From: Streptomyces pyxinicus
Lineage (GTDB): Bacteria; Actinomycetota; Actinomycetes; Streptomycetales; Streptomycetaceae
Assembly: GCF_024753135.1 (NCBI RefSeq)
Contig: NZ_JANUGP010000008.1
Coordinates: 62,001 to 126,000 of the forward strand
Direction: 5' to 3'
DNA length: 64,000 nucleotides
Shown here: positions 46,354 to 55,008 of the stretch, one piece after another
Position numbering within the stretch: position 1 is the first letter of the stretch
How the letters are laid out: each line of letters opens with the position of its first letter
Translations under genes and position numbers: made by a program
The notes under the pieces: generated by a model
Seen by the model: the letters and a program-made list of their open reading frames with translations, nothing else
The model's database searches: none
Told to the model about the DNA's origin: nothing

Positions 46354-47891
46354 GCGCGCCGATGACCAGCGACCGCACCTCCATATCCCATCCCCCGTCC
46401 GCGAGGTTCCCGCATCTGAGGCAGGACTTCGCCGCCTCCCTCGTCGTGTTCCTGGTGGCGCTCCCGCTGTGCGTGGGCGTGGCCGTCGCCTCCGGGGTGC
46501 CCGCCGAACTCGGCCTGGTCACCGGCATCGTGGGCGGCATCGTCACCGGGCTGATGCGCGGCAGCAGCCTCCAGGTGTCCGGTCCCGCGGCCGGCATGAC
46601 CGTGCTCGTCTTCGAGGCGGTCCAGGCGTACGGCCTGCCCGTGCTCGGCGCCATCGTGCTCGCCGCGGGCCTGCTCCAGGTGGGCATGGGCGTCCTGCGG
46701 CTGGGCCGGTACTTCCGCGCCATCTCGGTGTCCGTCGTCGAGGGCATGCTGGCCGGCATCGGGCTGATCCTGATCGCCGGCCAGCTCTACCCGGCGCTGG
46801 CCGCCAAGGCCCCCGACTCCGGGCTCGGCAAGATCGCCGGGCTGCCGGGGGCCTTCTGGGACGCCGCCGGCGAGGGCCCGGCCCTGATCTCGCTCGCGGT
46901 CTGCGCGGGCACCGTCGCGGTGCTGCTGCTGTGGAAGCACACCCCGGCGCGGCTGCGCGCGGTGCCCGCCCCGCTCGCGGCGGTCGGCCTCGCCATGCTG
47001 GCGGTGTTCGCGCTGGACCTGCCGGTCGCCACGGTCGAGGTGAAGGGCCTGCTCGGCTCCGTCCAGCCGCCCCCGCTGAGCGCCCTCGGCGAGCTGGCCG
47101 GAGTCGGCGTCCTCGGCACGGTCCTCGCCTTCACGCTGATCGCGTCGGCCGAGTCCCTGTTCAGCGCGGCGGCCGTGGACCGGCTGCACTCCGGTCCCCG
47201 CACCCGGTACGACCAGGAGCTGATCGCCCAGGGCGCGGGCAACACGGTGTGCGGGCTGCTGGGCGCGCTGCCGATGACCGCGGTGATCGTGCGCAGCGCG
47301 GCCAACGTCCAGGCGGGCGCCCGCACCAAGGCCTCCCGGGTACTGCACGGCGTGTGGCTGTTGCTCTTCGCGGCACTGCTGCCGGGCGTCCTCGCCTACA
47401 TACCCGTCCCGGCGCTCGCCGGCGTCCTGATCTACTCGGGCGCCAAGCTGGTGCCGGTCCGGACGCTGGCCGTGCTGTGGCGCGAGCACCGGGGCGAGGC
47501 GCTGGTCCTGTCGGTCACCGCGCTCTCGATCGTGGCCGTCAGCATGTTCGAGGGCGTGCTGATCGGCCTGGCGCTGGCCGTGGTCAAGACGGCGTGGGAG
47601 GCCTCGCACATCCGGCTGGAGATCGTCGACAAGGGCGCCGGGCCGGTGACGGCGTATCTGTCGGGGAACGCGACCTTCCTGCGGCTGCCGAAGATCCTGG
47701 ACAGCCTGGAGTCCCTTCCCCAGGACCGCCCCGTCAGCCTCGATCTCACCGGTCTGCACCATCTCGACCACGCCTGCCGCACCGCCCTGGAGAACTGGGC
47801 GGAGCGCCACAGCGCGGCGGGCACGGAGCCGGTGCGGGTGACGGAGCCGGTGCGGCTTGCGGAGCCGGTGGCGAAGCCCTCCCGGGTGTGA
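46350..47891 (+). CDS. SulP-family transporter (probable bicarbonate/anion uptake)
   Basis: A 513-residue integral membrane protein. PHLRQDFAASLVVFLVALPLCVGVAVASG is the SulP entry motif, and about ten to twelve membrane segments follow, including GSSLQVSGPAAGMTVLV and GAGNTVCGLLGALPMTAVIVRSAANVQAGARTK. The C terminus is a short STAS-like domain (YLSGNATFLRLPKILDSLES...PVSLDLTGLHHLDHACRTALENW). GTG at 46350 overlaps the carbonic anhydrase stop; ATG 46362 is an alternative. SulP proteins carry sulfate or bicarbonate. The coupling to carbonic anhydrase favours bicarbonate. Confidence 0.9.
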   Translation: MSAPMTSDRTSISHPPSARFPHLRQDFAASLVVFLVALPLCVGVAVASGVPAELGLVTGIVGGIVTGLMRGSSLQVSGPAAGMTVLVFEAVQAYGLPVLGAIVLAAGLLQVGMGVLRLGRYFRAISVSVVEGMLAGIGLILIAGQLYPALAAKAPDSGLGKIAGLPGAFWDAAGEGPALISLAVCAGTVAVLLLWKHTPARLRAVPAPLAAVGLAMLAVFALDLPVATVEVKGLLGSVQPPPLSALGELAGVGVLGTVLAFTLIASAESLFSAAAVDRLHSGPRTRYDQELIAQGAGNTVCGLLGALPMTAVIVRSAANVQAGARTKASRVLHGVWLLLFAALLPGVLAYIPVPALAGVLIYSGAKLVPVRTLAVLWREHRGEALVLSVTALSIVAVSMFEGVLIGLALAVVKTAWEASHIRLEIVDKGAGPVTAYLSGNATFLRLPKILDSLESLPQDRPVSLDLTGLHHLDHACRTALENWAERHSAAGTEPVRVTEPVRLAEPVAKPSRV

Positions 47892-48012
47892 CGGCGCCCG
47901 TCGAAGGACGGGGGCGGGGGCGGGGCCGTACGGCCGTGGCCTCCGCCCCCGGACCGGGCATATCGTTGCAGCAGCGGACGAAATGCCCGACCTCTCCTTC
48001 GAGGAGGTCACC

Positions 48013-48897
48013 ATGCTCCAGGACGCACTGGGCGCCGCCGCGGCATGTGCTTCGGTGGGCGTCGTCTATCTGGCGATGGCGGCACGTGTGGTCAAGCAGT
48101 ACGAACGGGGCGTGCTGTTCCGGCTGGGCCGGCTCGCCGGTGAGGTGCGCTCGCCCGGCCTGACCCTGGTCATCCCCTTCGTGGACCGGCTCCAGAAGGT
48201 CAACATGCAGATCGTGACGCTGCCGGTGCCCGCCCAGGAGGGCATCACCCGCGACAACGTCACCGTGCGCGTGGACGCGGTCGTCTACTTCCGGGTCGTC
48301 GACGCGGCGAACGCGCTCGTGAAGGTCGAGGACTACCGGTTCGCGGTCTCGCAGATGGCCCAGACCTCACTGCGCTCGATCATCGGCAAGAGCGACCTGG
48401 ACGACCTGCTCTCCAACCGGGAGAAGCTCAACCAGGGCCTGGAGCTGATGATCGACAGCCCGGCCATCGGCTGGGGCATCCAGGTGGACCGGGTGGAGAT
48501 CAAGGACGTCTCCCTGCCGGACACCATGAAGCGCTCGATGGCCCGCCAGGCCGAGGCCGACCGGGAGCGCCGGGCCCGGATCATCAACGCCGACGCGGAA
48601 CTCCAGGCGTCCAGGAAGCTGGCCGAGGCCGCCCAGCAGATGTCGGACACCCCGACCGCCCTCCAGCTGCGGCTGCTCCAGACGGTGATGGCGGTGGCGG
48701 CCGAGAAGAACTCCACGCTGGTCCTGCCGATCCCGGTGGAGCTGCTGCACTTCCTGGAGCGGGGCAACCAGGGACCGGGCCAGGCTCCCGCTCCGGGCCC
48801 GGCTCAGGGCACCGGCGAGGCGAGCGGCCCGCCGTTCCTGGAGCCACACGCGGGGCACTCGGGACCGAACGGCGACGGTGGATCGCGCTCGGGCTGA
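48013..48897 (+). CDS. SPFH/band 7 membrane protein (slipin-type)
   Basis: A 294-residue stomatin/slipin-like protein. An N-terminal membrane segment (about 8-25) is followed by the SPFH core (RVVKQYERGVLFRLGRLAGEVRSPGLTLVIPFVDRLQKVNMQI; VTVRVDAVVYFRVVDAANALVKVEDY; LRSIIGKSDLDDLLSNREKLN). A helical region (RQAEADRERRARIINADAELQASRKLAEAA) and a disordered Pro/Gly tail complete it. ATG at 48013 has GAGGAGG. Such proteins organise membrane microdomains and protease complexes. No NfeD or HflK/C-type partner is adjacent. PPK2 follows 45 bases later. Confidence 0.92.
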   Translation: MLQDALGAAAACASVGVVYLAMAARVVKQYERGVLFRLGRLAGEVRSPGLTLVIPFVDRLQKVNMQIVTLPVPAQEGITRDNVTVRVDAVVYFRVVDAANALVKVEDYRFAVSQMAQTSLRSIIGKSDLDDLLSNREKLNQGLELMIDSPAIGWGIQVDRVEIKDVSLPDTMKRSMARQAEADRERRARIINADAELQASRKLAEAAQQMSDTPTALQLRLLQTVMAVAAEKNSTLVLPIPVELLHFLERGNQGPGQAPAPGPAQGTGEASGPPFLEPHAGHSGPNGDGGSRSG

Positions 48898-48942
48898 ACG
48901 GCGGCCGCCACCGACGCAGGGTCCGAAGGAGAAGGGGCGCCC

Positions 48943-49950
48943 GTGGCGAAGAAGACGACGAGGGAAGCGAAGGCGAGCGAGGGCGGCAGGACCGGGAAGG
49001 CGGGGAAGCCCGGCAAGGCGGGGAAGCCCGGCAAGGCCCAGAAGACCGGGAAGCCTGAGAAGGCCGGGAAGAAGGCGAGGCGCGGTACCGGAGATGCCGG
49101 AGATCTCGACGACCTCCGGGGATCGCTCCGCCTCCCCACCGACGGGAGCCCGGTCGACCTGGCCGCCCACGGCACCCGGGACACGCCGGGCGCCCCCGGC
49201 GGCAAGCAGGTCGGCCTCGCCGACTCCGCCCGGATGGCCTCGGACCTGGCGGAGCTGCAGGAGCGGCTGTGGGCGGCGGCCACCGCGGGCGACCGGCGCC
49301 GGGTGCTGCTGGTGCTCCAGGGGATGGACACCAGCGGCAAGGGCGGCACGGTCAAGCACGTGATCGGCGGGCTCAACCCGGTGGGCTCCCGGGTCAGGGC
49401 GTTCAAGCCGCCCACCGAGGAGGAGCGCGCCCACGACTTCCTGTGGCGGGTGCGGCGCGCGCTGCCCGAGCCGGGCGAGATCGGCATCTTCGACCGGTCC
49501 CACTACGAGGACGTCCTCGTCGCCCGGGTCCGCCACCTGGCCCGCCCGGCCGAGGTCGGCAGCCGCTACGGCTTGATCAACGACTTCGAACGGGAGCTGG
49601 CGGAGGACGGCGTGACCGTCGTCAAGTGCTTCCTGCACCTCTCCCGGAAGGAGCAGAAGCGCCGGCTGCTGCGCCGGCTCGACCGCCCCGACAAGCACTG
49701 GAAGTTCGACCCCTCCGACATCGAGGACCGCGCCCTGTGGCCCGCCTACCAGGAGGCCTACGAACAGGCCCTGCAACACTGCGGCACCGCGCGGGCGCCC
49801 TGGTACCTCGTCCCGGCGGACCGCAGGTGGTACCGGAACTGGGCGGTCGCCCGGCTGCTGCTGGAGCACCTGCGGGACCTGGACCCGCGGTACCCGGAGC
49901 CGGGCTACGACGTCGCCGAGTGCCGTGAGCGGCTGCTGAAGGAGACGTGA
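48943..49950 (+). CDS. ppk2: Polyphosphate kinase 2 (PPK2) family protein
   Basis: A 335-residue kinase using polyphosphate as phosphate donor to nucleotides. Walker A-like GMDTSGKGGTVKHV, the lid region FKPPTEEERAHDFLWRV, Walker B-like IGIFDRSHYEDVLVARV, and HLSRKEQKRRLLRRLDRPDKHWKF are the PPK2 signature blocks. The first about 50 residues are a Lys/Gly/Pro-rich low-complexity tail built on repeated GKAGKPGKAGKP units; it may bind polyphosphate or nucleic acid. GTG at 48943 follows GGAGAAGGGG. Whether it acts on AMP, ADP or GDP cannot be said. Confidence 0.92.
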   Translation: MAKKTTREAKASEGGRTGKAGKPGKAGKPGKAQKTGKPEKAGKKARRGTGDAGDLDDLRGSLRLPTDGSPVDLAAHGTRDTPGAPGGKQVGLADSARMASDLAELQERLWAAATAGDRRRVLLVLQGMDTSGKGGTVKHVIGGLNPVGSRVRAFKPPTEEERAHDFLWRVRRALPEPGEIGIFDRSHYEDVLVARVRHLARPAEVGSRYGLINDFERELAEDGVTVVKCFLHLSRKEQKRRLLRRLDRPDKHWKFDPSDIEDRALWPAYQEAYEQALQHCGTARAPWYLVPADRRWYRNWAVARLLLEHLRDLDPRYPEPGYDVAECRERLLKET

Positions 49951-49978
49951 GGGCGGCCGGGCTGGGTACCCGGCGGCC

Positions 49979-51502
49979 ATGCGCGAGCAGCGGAAGGTCA
50001 CCGATTCGTACTGGCTGCGGACCGCCCCCGGGCCGTCCCATCCCGCCCTGACCGAGGACACCGACGCCGACGTGGCCGTCGTCGGCGCCGGCATCGCCGG
50101 TCTCAGCACCGCCCACGAGCTGGCCCGGACCGGGCTGCGGGTGGTGGTGCTGGAGGCCGGGCGGGTGGCGGCCGGCGTCACCGGCTACACCACCGCCAAG
50201 CTGACCGCCCAGCACACCCTGGTCTACGACCGGCTGCGCCGTACCCGGGGTCCCGAGGGCGCCCGGCTGTACGCGCGTTCCCAGTCGGAGGCGATCGAGC
50301 ACGCGGCGGGGCTGGTGGCCGGGCTGGGCATCGACTGCGAGTGGGAGACGAGGGACGCCTACACGTTCGTACGGGACCCGGAGCGGGCCGACGAGCTGCG
50401 GGCGGAGGCAAAGGCCGCCCGGGAGGCGGGGCTGCCGGCGTCGTTCACGACCGAGACGGGGCTGCCGTTCCCGGTGGCGGGCGCGGTGCGGGTGACCGGG
50501 CAGGCGCAGTTCCACCCGGTGAAGTACCTGCGGGCGCTCACCGCCGACCTGCTGGCGCACGGCGGGCGGGTGTACGAGGAGACGCGGGTCGTCGGCCTGT
50601 CGGAGGGCGAGCCGTGCCGGCTGACCACCGAGTCGGGCGCCACCGTGACCGCCCGGGACGTGGTGATCGCCACCCACTACCCGGTCTTCGACCGCGCCCT
50701 GCTGTTCGCCCGGCTGTCCCCGCGCCGGGAACTGGTCGTCGCCGGGCCGCTGGGCGACGGCCCGGACCCGGAGGGCATGTACATCACCCCGGAGGAGAAC
50801 ACCCGCTCGGTACGGACCGCGCCGTACGGCGCCGACGGGCAGCGGCTGCTCGTGGTCACCGGGGAGCACTTCACGCCGGGCACCGGCGAGGTGCGGGCCG
50901 GCTTCGACCGGCTCACCGCCTGGGCCGAGCAGCACTTCCCGGGGGTCCGCCTGGACCAGGCCTGGGCGACGCAGGACAACGAGTCCAGCGACACCGTCCC
51001 GATGGTGGGCCCCTTCCACCCCGGCGCCCGGCACACCTATGTCGCCACCGGCTTCAACGGCTGGGGCCTGAGCGGCGGCATCATGTCCGGGCTGCTCCTG
51101 ACCGCCCTGATCACGGGCCGCGACTGCGCCTGGCACGCGCTGTACGACCCACGTCGGCTGAAGTCGGTGGTCCGGGAGGCGCCGTCGCTGCTGAAGAACC
51201 AGGCCGAGGTGGCCCGGCACTTCGTCGGCGACCGGCTGAAGCGGCCGGCCGGGGTGGACGAGCTGGCACCCGGTGAGGGCGCGGTGGTCAAGGCCGACGG
51301 CGAGCGGCTGGCCGTACACCGCGACGACGCGGGCGCGCTGCACGCCGTCTCCGCGCGCTGCACCCACCTGGGCTGCCTGGTCGCCTTCAACGACGCCGAG
51401 AAGGCGTGGGAGTGCCCCTGCCACGGCTCGCGCTTCGACGTCGACGGCTCGGTGCTCCAGGGCCCGGCGGTCAAGCCGCTGGAGCGGCACGAGCTGGAGT
51501 GA
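49979..51502 (+). CDS. FAD-dependent oxidoreductase with C-terminal Rieske domain
   Basis: A 507-residue fusion. An N-terminal D-amino-acid-oxidase-type FAD domain (VAVVGAGIAGLSTAHELARTGLRVVVLEAG; late YVATGFNGWGLSGGIMSGLLL) is joined to a C-terminal Rieske [2Fe-2S] domain with CTHLGCLVAFN and CPCHGSRFD supplying the two Cys-His pairs. This architecture (gamma-glutamylputrescine-oxidase-like plus Rieske) is widespread and of unknown substrate. ATG at 49979 has a poor ribosome site; it starts 28 bases after ppk2. Confidence 0.92.
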   Translation: MREQRKVTDSYWLRTAPGPSHPALTEDTDADVAVVGAGIAGLSTAHELARTGLRVVVLEAGRVAAGVTGYTTAKLTAQHTLVYDRLRRTRGPEGARLYARSQSEAIEHAAGLVAGLGIDCEWETRDAYTFVRDPERADELRAEAKAAREAGLPASFTTETGLPFPVAGAVRVTGQAQFHPVKYLRALTADLLAHGGRVYEETRVVGLSEGEPCRLTTESGATVTARDVVIATHYPVFDRALLFARLSPRRELVVAGPLGDGPDPEGMYITPEENTRSVRTAPYGADGQRLLVVTGEHFTPGTGEVRAGFDRLTAWAEQHFPGVRLDQAWATQDNESSDTVPMVGPFHPGARHTYVATGFNGWGLSGGIMSGLLLTALITGRDCAWHALYDPRRLKSVVREAPSLLKNQAEVARHFVGDRLKRPAGVDELAPGEGAVVKADGERLAVHRDDAGALHAVSARCTHLGCLVAFNDAEKAWECPCHGSRFDVDGSVLQGPAVKPLERHELE

Positions 51503-51616
51503 GACGGGGCGCTCGGGTCCGGTGCGGGGTGGTCCGGCGTCCGCGCGGGTGACCTTCCTGGCCGCGCCGATGCACATATCACCATACAAACCGACATCCA
51601 GCCCTACGTTCGTACG

Positions 51617-52465
51617 GTGATCCCACTAGCACGCCGTATCACCGCCGTCTGCGCCCTGGGCGCGGCCCTCACCGCCTGCGGTACCGCGGGCACCACGAGC
51701 TCCCATGCCCCCTCCAGATCCCCCGTCTCCGCCTCCCCCACCGCCACCCGCCCGCCCGTACTCACCCCGGGCCCGGGCGGCCTGACCCCCGTCTTCGAGC
51801 ACGGCCCCCGCACCCTGGGCAAGACGGTCGCGCTCACCTTCGACGCCGACATGACCGCCGACGAGGGCCCCCGGGCCGCCGACGGCGAGCACTTCGACAA
51901 CCCGGACCTCATCGCCACGCTGCGCACGCTGAAGGTGCCGGCGACCGTGTTCATGACCGGCCGCTGGGCCGACCAGTACCCGGCGCAGGCGCGAGCCCTC
52001 GGAAAAGACCCGCAGTTCGAGGTCGCCAACCACTCCTACAGCCACTACGCGTTCACCGCCGACTGCTACGGCCTGCCGACGGTCGGCGCGGACCGGATGC
52101 GTGACGACGTCCAGCGGGCCTACGACTCCCTGCGCAAGGCCGGCGTGCCGAAGCCGATGCCGTACTTCCGCTTTCCCGGCGGCTGCTATGACCAGCAGGC
52201 CCTGCGCGCCCTGTCCGGGCTCGGCGTGACGGCCGTGCAGTGGGACGTGGTCAGCGGTGACGCCTTCGCCACGGACGCCGACGCGGTGGTCCGGCAGGTA
52301 CTGGACGGGGTGAAGCCCGGCTCGGTGGTCGTCATGCACTGCACGCGCAGCGCCGCCCCCACGACGGAGCGGGTCGTACGGTCGGTCGTACCGGAGCTGC
52401 GCAAGCGGGGATACCGGTTCGTGAAGGTCTCCGAGCTGATCGGCCAGAGCGGCGCCAAGCACTGA
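51617..52465 (+). CDS. Polysaccharide deacetylase (CE4/NodB) lipoprotein
   Basis: A 282-residue exported lipoprotein. The signal peptide ends LTAC (lipobox, Cys 20), followed by a Thr/Ser/Pro-rich linker. The NodB domain shows motif 1 VALTFDADMT (the first Asp is the catalytic base; the second position is Ala-Asp rather than Asp-Asp), motif 2 NHSYSHYAF, motif 3 FRFPGGCYD, WDVVSGDAF and VVVMHCT. It should remove acetyl groups from peptidoglycan or a cell-surface polysaccharide. GTG start at 51617 with a weak ribosome site. Confidence 0.9.
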   Translation: MIPLARRITAVCALGAALTACGTAGTTSSHAPSRSPVSASPTATRPPVLTPGPGGLTPVFEHGPRTLGKTVALTFDADMTADEGPRAADGEHFDNPDLIATLRTLKVPATVFMTGRWADQYPAQARALGKDPQFEVANHSYSHYAFTADCYGLPTVGADRMRDDVQRAYDSLRKAGVPKPMPYFRFPGGCYDQQALRALSGLGVTAVQWDVVSGDAFATDADAVVRQVLDGVKPGSVVVMHCTRSAAPTTERVVRSVVPELRKRGYRFVKVSELIGQSGAKH

Positions 52466-52497
52466 GCGTCACGCCGGACGAGTCCTGACCCACCGGC

Positions 52498-53169
52498 TCA
52501 GGGTGCGCGGCGGGAGGCCAGCCGGGCGGAGACCGCGAAGGCGGCGGCCGCGACCAGGGCGGCCGCCACCAGCGGCAGCACCGGCACCGGCGCCCTCCCG
52601 GTCCGCGAGCCGGTGACCAGACCGCTGACCGCGGCCTGCGCCGGCGACCCGGCCACGACCAGGGCCAGCAGCGCGCCGAGCAACATGGCCGGCACCGCCC
52701 GGCCGGTGGAGCGCAGCACGGGCCGGCAGGTGAGCGCGCCGACGGCCGCGCCGAGCAGCGCGCAGGCGAGGGCGGCCGGCAGCCCCGACGCGGTGGCCCG
52801 CCACGGCGCCACGTGCACCCGGTGGCCGTTGCTCGCGGGATCGCTGATCAGCGCCACCACGACGGTCGCGGCGGTGCCGAGCAGCGCGGCGGCGAACAGG
52901 GCCGTCAGCAGTCCGGCCAGCTGGGCCCGGGCGGGGCCGCGGGCGGCGGCGACACAGGCGCGAGCGGCGGCCGGTTCGCCCGTGACGCAGATCCGCGTCA
53001 GCCAGGCGGCCACCGGCAGCAGCGCGGCGGCCGTGTACCCGAGCGAGTCCAGGACGGGCTCACCGCTCCGCACCCCGACGCACAGGAAGACGGCGTAGAG
53101 GATGACCGGGGGCAGCCAGCGCTGGGAGCGCAGGAGCAGGTCGGACTGGTAGCGCAGGAGCGCGGTCAT
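52498..53169 (-). CDS. ABC exporter membrane subunit (probable)
   Basis: A 223-residue protein of about six membrane segments (LPPVILYAVFLCVGV; AALLPVAAWL; LAGLLTALFAAALLGTAATVVVALI; LPAALACALLGAAVGAL; VPAMLLGALLALVVAG; LPLVAAALVAAAAFAVSARLA). No strong family motif. ATG at 53169 overlaps the stop of the ATPase gene by 4 bases, so the two are translationally coupled and form a two-component ABC-2-like exporter of unknown substrate. Confidence 0.78.
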   Translation of the reverse strand: MTALLRYQSDLLLRSQRWLPPVILYAVFLCVGVRSGEPVLDSLGYTAAALLPVAAWLTRICVTGEPAAARACVAAARGPARAQLAGLLTALFAAALLGTAATVVVALISDPASNGHRVHVAPWRATASGLPAALACALLGAAVGALTCRPVLRSTGRAVPAMLLGALLALVVAGSPAQAAVSGLVTGSRTGRAPVPVLPLVAAALVAAAAFAVSARLASRRAP

Positions 53170-54035
53170 GAGCGGTTCCCGGAGTCGTCGGCGGCCGGCA
53201 CGACGCCGACCACATGCCAGGGCGGGGCGGCGGTGAGCAGGGCGCGCAGCAGCACGTCGGAACGGGAGGCGGGCACGACGAGCCGGTGCCGGCCGCCCCC
53301 GATCTCCGCACCCGACACGACCACTTCACTGACGTGGGACGGCAGTTGACTCCCCGTCGCCCCTTGCACGGTGACGACGGTGAGCGGCCCGGCCACCGCC
53401 GCGCCATGACCGCCGGTACGGCGTTCGAGCCGCCCGCCGGTCACGGTGCAGGTGGCGTCGGGCATCCCGGCGAGCCGGCGCGGATCATGGTCCACGAACA
53501 CCACGGCTCCCCCGGCGGCGGTCCGCTCGGCCACGGCCCGTTCCAGTTCGGCCCGCGCGGGGGCGTCGAGCCCGGTCCACGCCTCGTCCAGCACCAGCAG
53601 CTCCGGGTCGCCGACGAGGGCCTGCGCGACGGCGACCTTCTGGCTGCTGCCCTTGGACAGCCGCGCCATCGGCGTCCGCCCGTAGGCCTCCGCGCCGAAC
53701 CGCTCCAGCCAGGTCTTGGCGGCCCGCGCGGCGGCCTCGCGCGGCAGTCCGTGGACGGCGCCGAGGTGAGCCAGGTACCCGAGGGGCGTGAACGGCAGGG
53801 CGGCCGGAAACCGCTCCGGCACGTACGCCGTCCGCGGCCGCCCGCTGATCCGCCCCTCACTGGGCGCGTCCAGCCGGGCCAGCAGCCGCAGCAGGGTGGA
53901 CTTCCCGCTGCCGTTCGCCCCGTCCACCCGGACCAGCGTCCCGGGACCGACACCGAGATCCACGCCACGCAGCACCCAGGGCCCGCGCAGCCCGTAACGA
54001 CGCCCTACGGCGGTCAGCCGCACCTCTTGCCGCAT
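53166..54035 (-). CDS. ABC transporter ATP-binding protein
   Basis: A 289-residue ATPase. Walker A GANGSGKSTLLRLL, Walker B LLVLDEAWTGLD and the H-loop VFVDHDPRRL are clear. The signature, normally LSGGQ, reads LSKGSSQKVAVAQAL, a variant seen in ABC-2/CcmA-like exporters. The last about 90 residues (LTVVTVQGATGSQLPSHVSEV...) form an extra domain that is not needed for ATP hydrolysis. ATG at 54035; coupled to the downstream membrane subunit. Confidence 0.9.
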   Translation of the reverse strand: MRQEVRLTAVGRRYGLRGPWVLRGVDLGVGPGTLVRVDGANGSGKSTLLRLLARLDAPSEGRISGRPRTAYVPERFPAALPFTPLGYLAHLGAVHGLPREAAARAAKTWLERFGAEAYGRTPMARLSKGSSQKVAVAQALVGDPELLVLDEAWTGLDAPARAELERAVAERTAAGGAVVFVDHDPRRLAGMPDATCTVTGGRLERRTGGHGAAVAGPLTVVTVQGATGSQLPSHVSEVVVSGAEIGGGRHRLVVPASRSDVLLRALLTAAPPWHVVGVVPAADDSGNRS

Positions 54036-54154
54036 GATTCCCCTTCTCCCCCGGTCCCCCGACTGATCAAGATGCCCCAGACCGGCGACAGGTTCCCCCC
54101 ACTCACCCGGGCCGCGTTGATGAGCCCGCTGTCTGCTTCTTAAGCTGGGCTACC

Positions 54155-54871
54155 GTGAACGACGCCGCCGCCCCCGCCGACAGCCTCTTCCCGACCGAGC
54201 GCACCGTGCGTGACGAGGCCCCGCAGTACGTGCTGCCGCTCGTCGTCCGCATCGAGCGGGACGCGCCGCCCGCCCGTACCGACGCGCTGGAGACGGCCGC
54301 CCGTGCCGTACTGCTGCTGCTCGCCGACGAGCGGGCCCTCGGCGACGGGGAGTGGGCGGAGGCGGTGCGGAACTGGGAGGACGCCCGTATCCGCAAGGTG
54401 GTGCGGCGCGCCCGGGGTGCCGAGTGGCGGCGGGCCGAGGCGCTGCCGGGCATCACGGTGACCGGCAAATCGGCCGAGGTGCGGGTCTTCCCGCCGATCC
54501 CGCTGGACGGCTGGCCCAAGGACCTGGCGAAGCTTCAGGTCTCGGGCACGCAACTGGACGACCCGGAGCCGCCGACCCCGGCCGACCCCGCCCACCCCGT
54601 CCTCTGGCTCAACCCCGACCTCGGCATGTCGGCCGGCAAGACGATGGCCCAGACGGGCCACGCCGCCCAACTCGCCTGGTGGGCCCTGCCGGAGCCGGAC
54701 CGCACGGCCTGGCAGACCTCCGGCTTCCCCCTCACGGTCCGCACCGCGCCCCCGTCCACCTGGCCCACCCTGACGACCAGCGGCCTCCCGGTGGTCCGCG
54801 ATGCCGGCTTCACGGAGATCGCCCCGGGTTCCTGCACGGTGGTGGCGGACCACCCGGCCCTGCGCGAGTAA
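54155..54871 (+). CDS. PTH2-family peptidyl-tRNA hydrolase-like protein
   Basis: A 238-residue protein. The C-terminal half carries the Pth2/Bit1 signature LWLNPDLGMSAGKTMAQTGHAAQLAWW and ends PGSCTVVADHPAL, like the family active-site region. The N-terminal half (QYVLPLVVRIERDAPPARTDALETAARAVLLLLADE) is an actinobacterial extension. It may hydrolyse peptidyl-tRNA, but bacteria already have Pth1, so the role is unclear. GTG start at 54155. Behind it (54887-54932) a 9-base inverted repeat, CCCCGCCGC/GCGGCGGGG, may be a terminator shared with the converging methyltransferase gene. Confidence 0.83.
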   Translation: MNDAAAPADSLFPTERTVRDEAPQYVLPLVVRIERDAPPARTDALETAARAVLLLLADERALGDGEWAEAVRNWEDARIRKVVRRARGAEWRRAEALPGITVTGKSAEVRVFPPIPLDGWPKDLAKLQVSGTQLDDPEPPTPADPAHPVLWLNPDLGMSAGKTMAQTGHAAQLAWWALPEPDRTAWQTSGFPLTVRTAPPSTWPTLTTSGLPVVRDAGFTEIAPGSCTVVADHPALRE

Positions 54872-55008
54872 CGGCCGGTCCGCGGGCCCCGCCGCACACG
54901 GGGAGGCTTCCGGACCTTCGAACGCGGCGGGGCGGGCGGTACAGCAGCAGCGTGCTCCCGGAACCCGGGTTCCGCAAGATGCGGTTGGCATATTCGCGAG
55001 CCGCTGCC

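Noticed and set aside
47897..47912. Small hairpin CCCGTC-GAAG-GACGGG after the SulP gene
   Set aside because: A 6-base stem with a tetraloop is too short to call a terminator with confidence in this GC-rich sequence.
53166..54035. Antibiotic resistance ABC pump
   Set aside because: The ATPase and small membrane subunit resemble ABC-2-type exporters in general. Nothing in sequence or context identifies a drug substrate.
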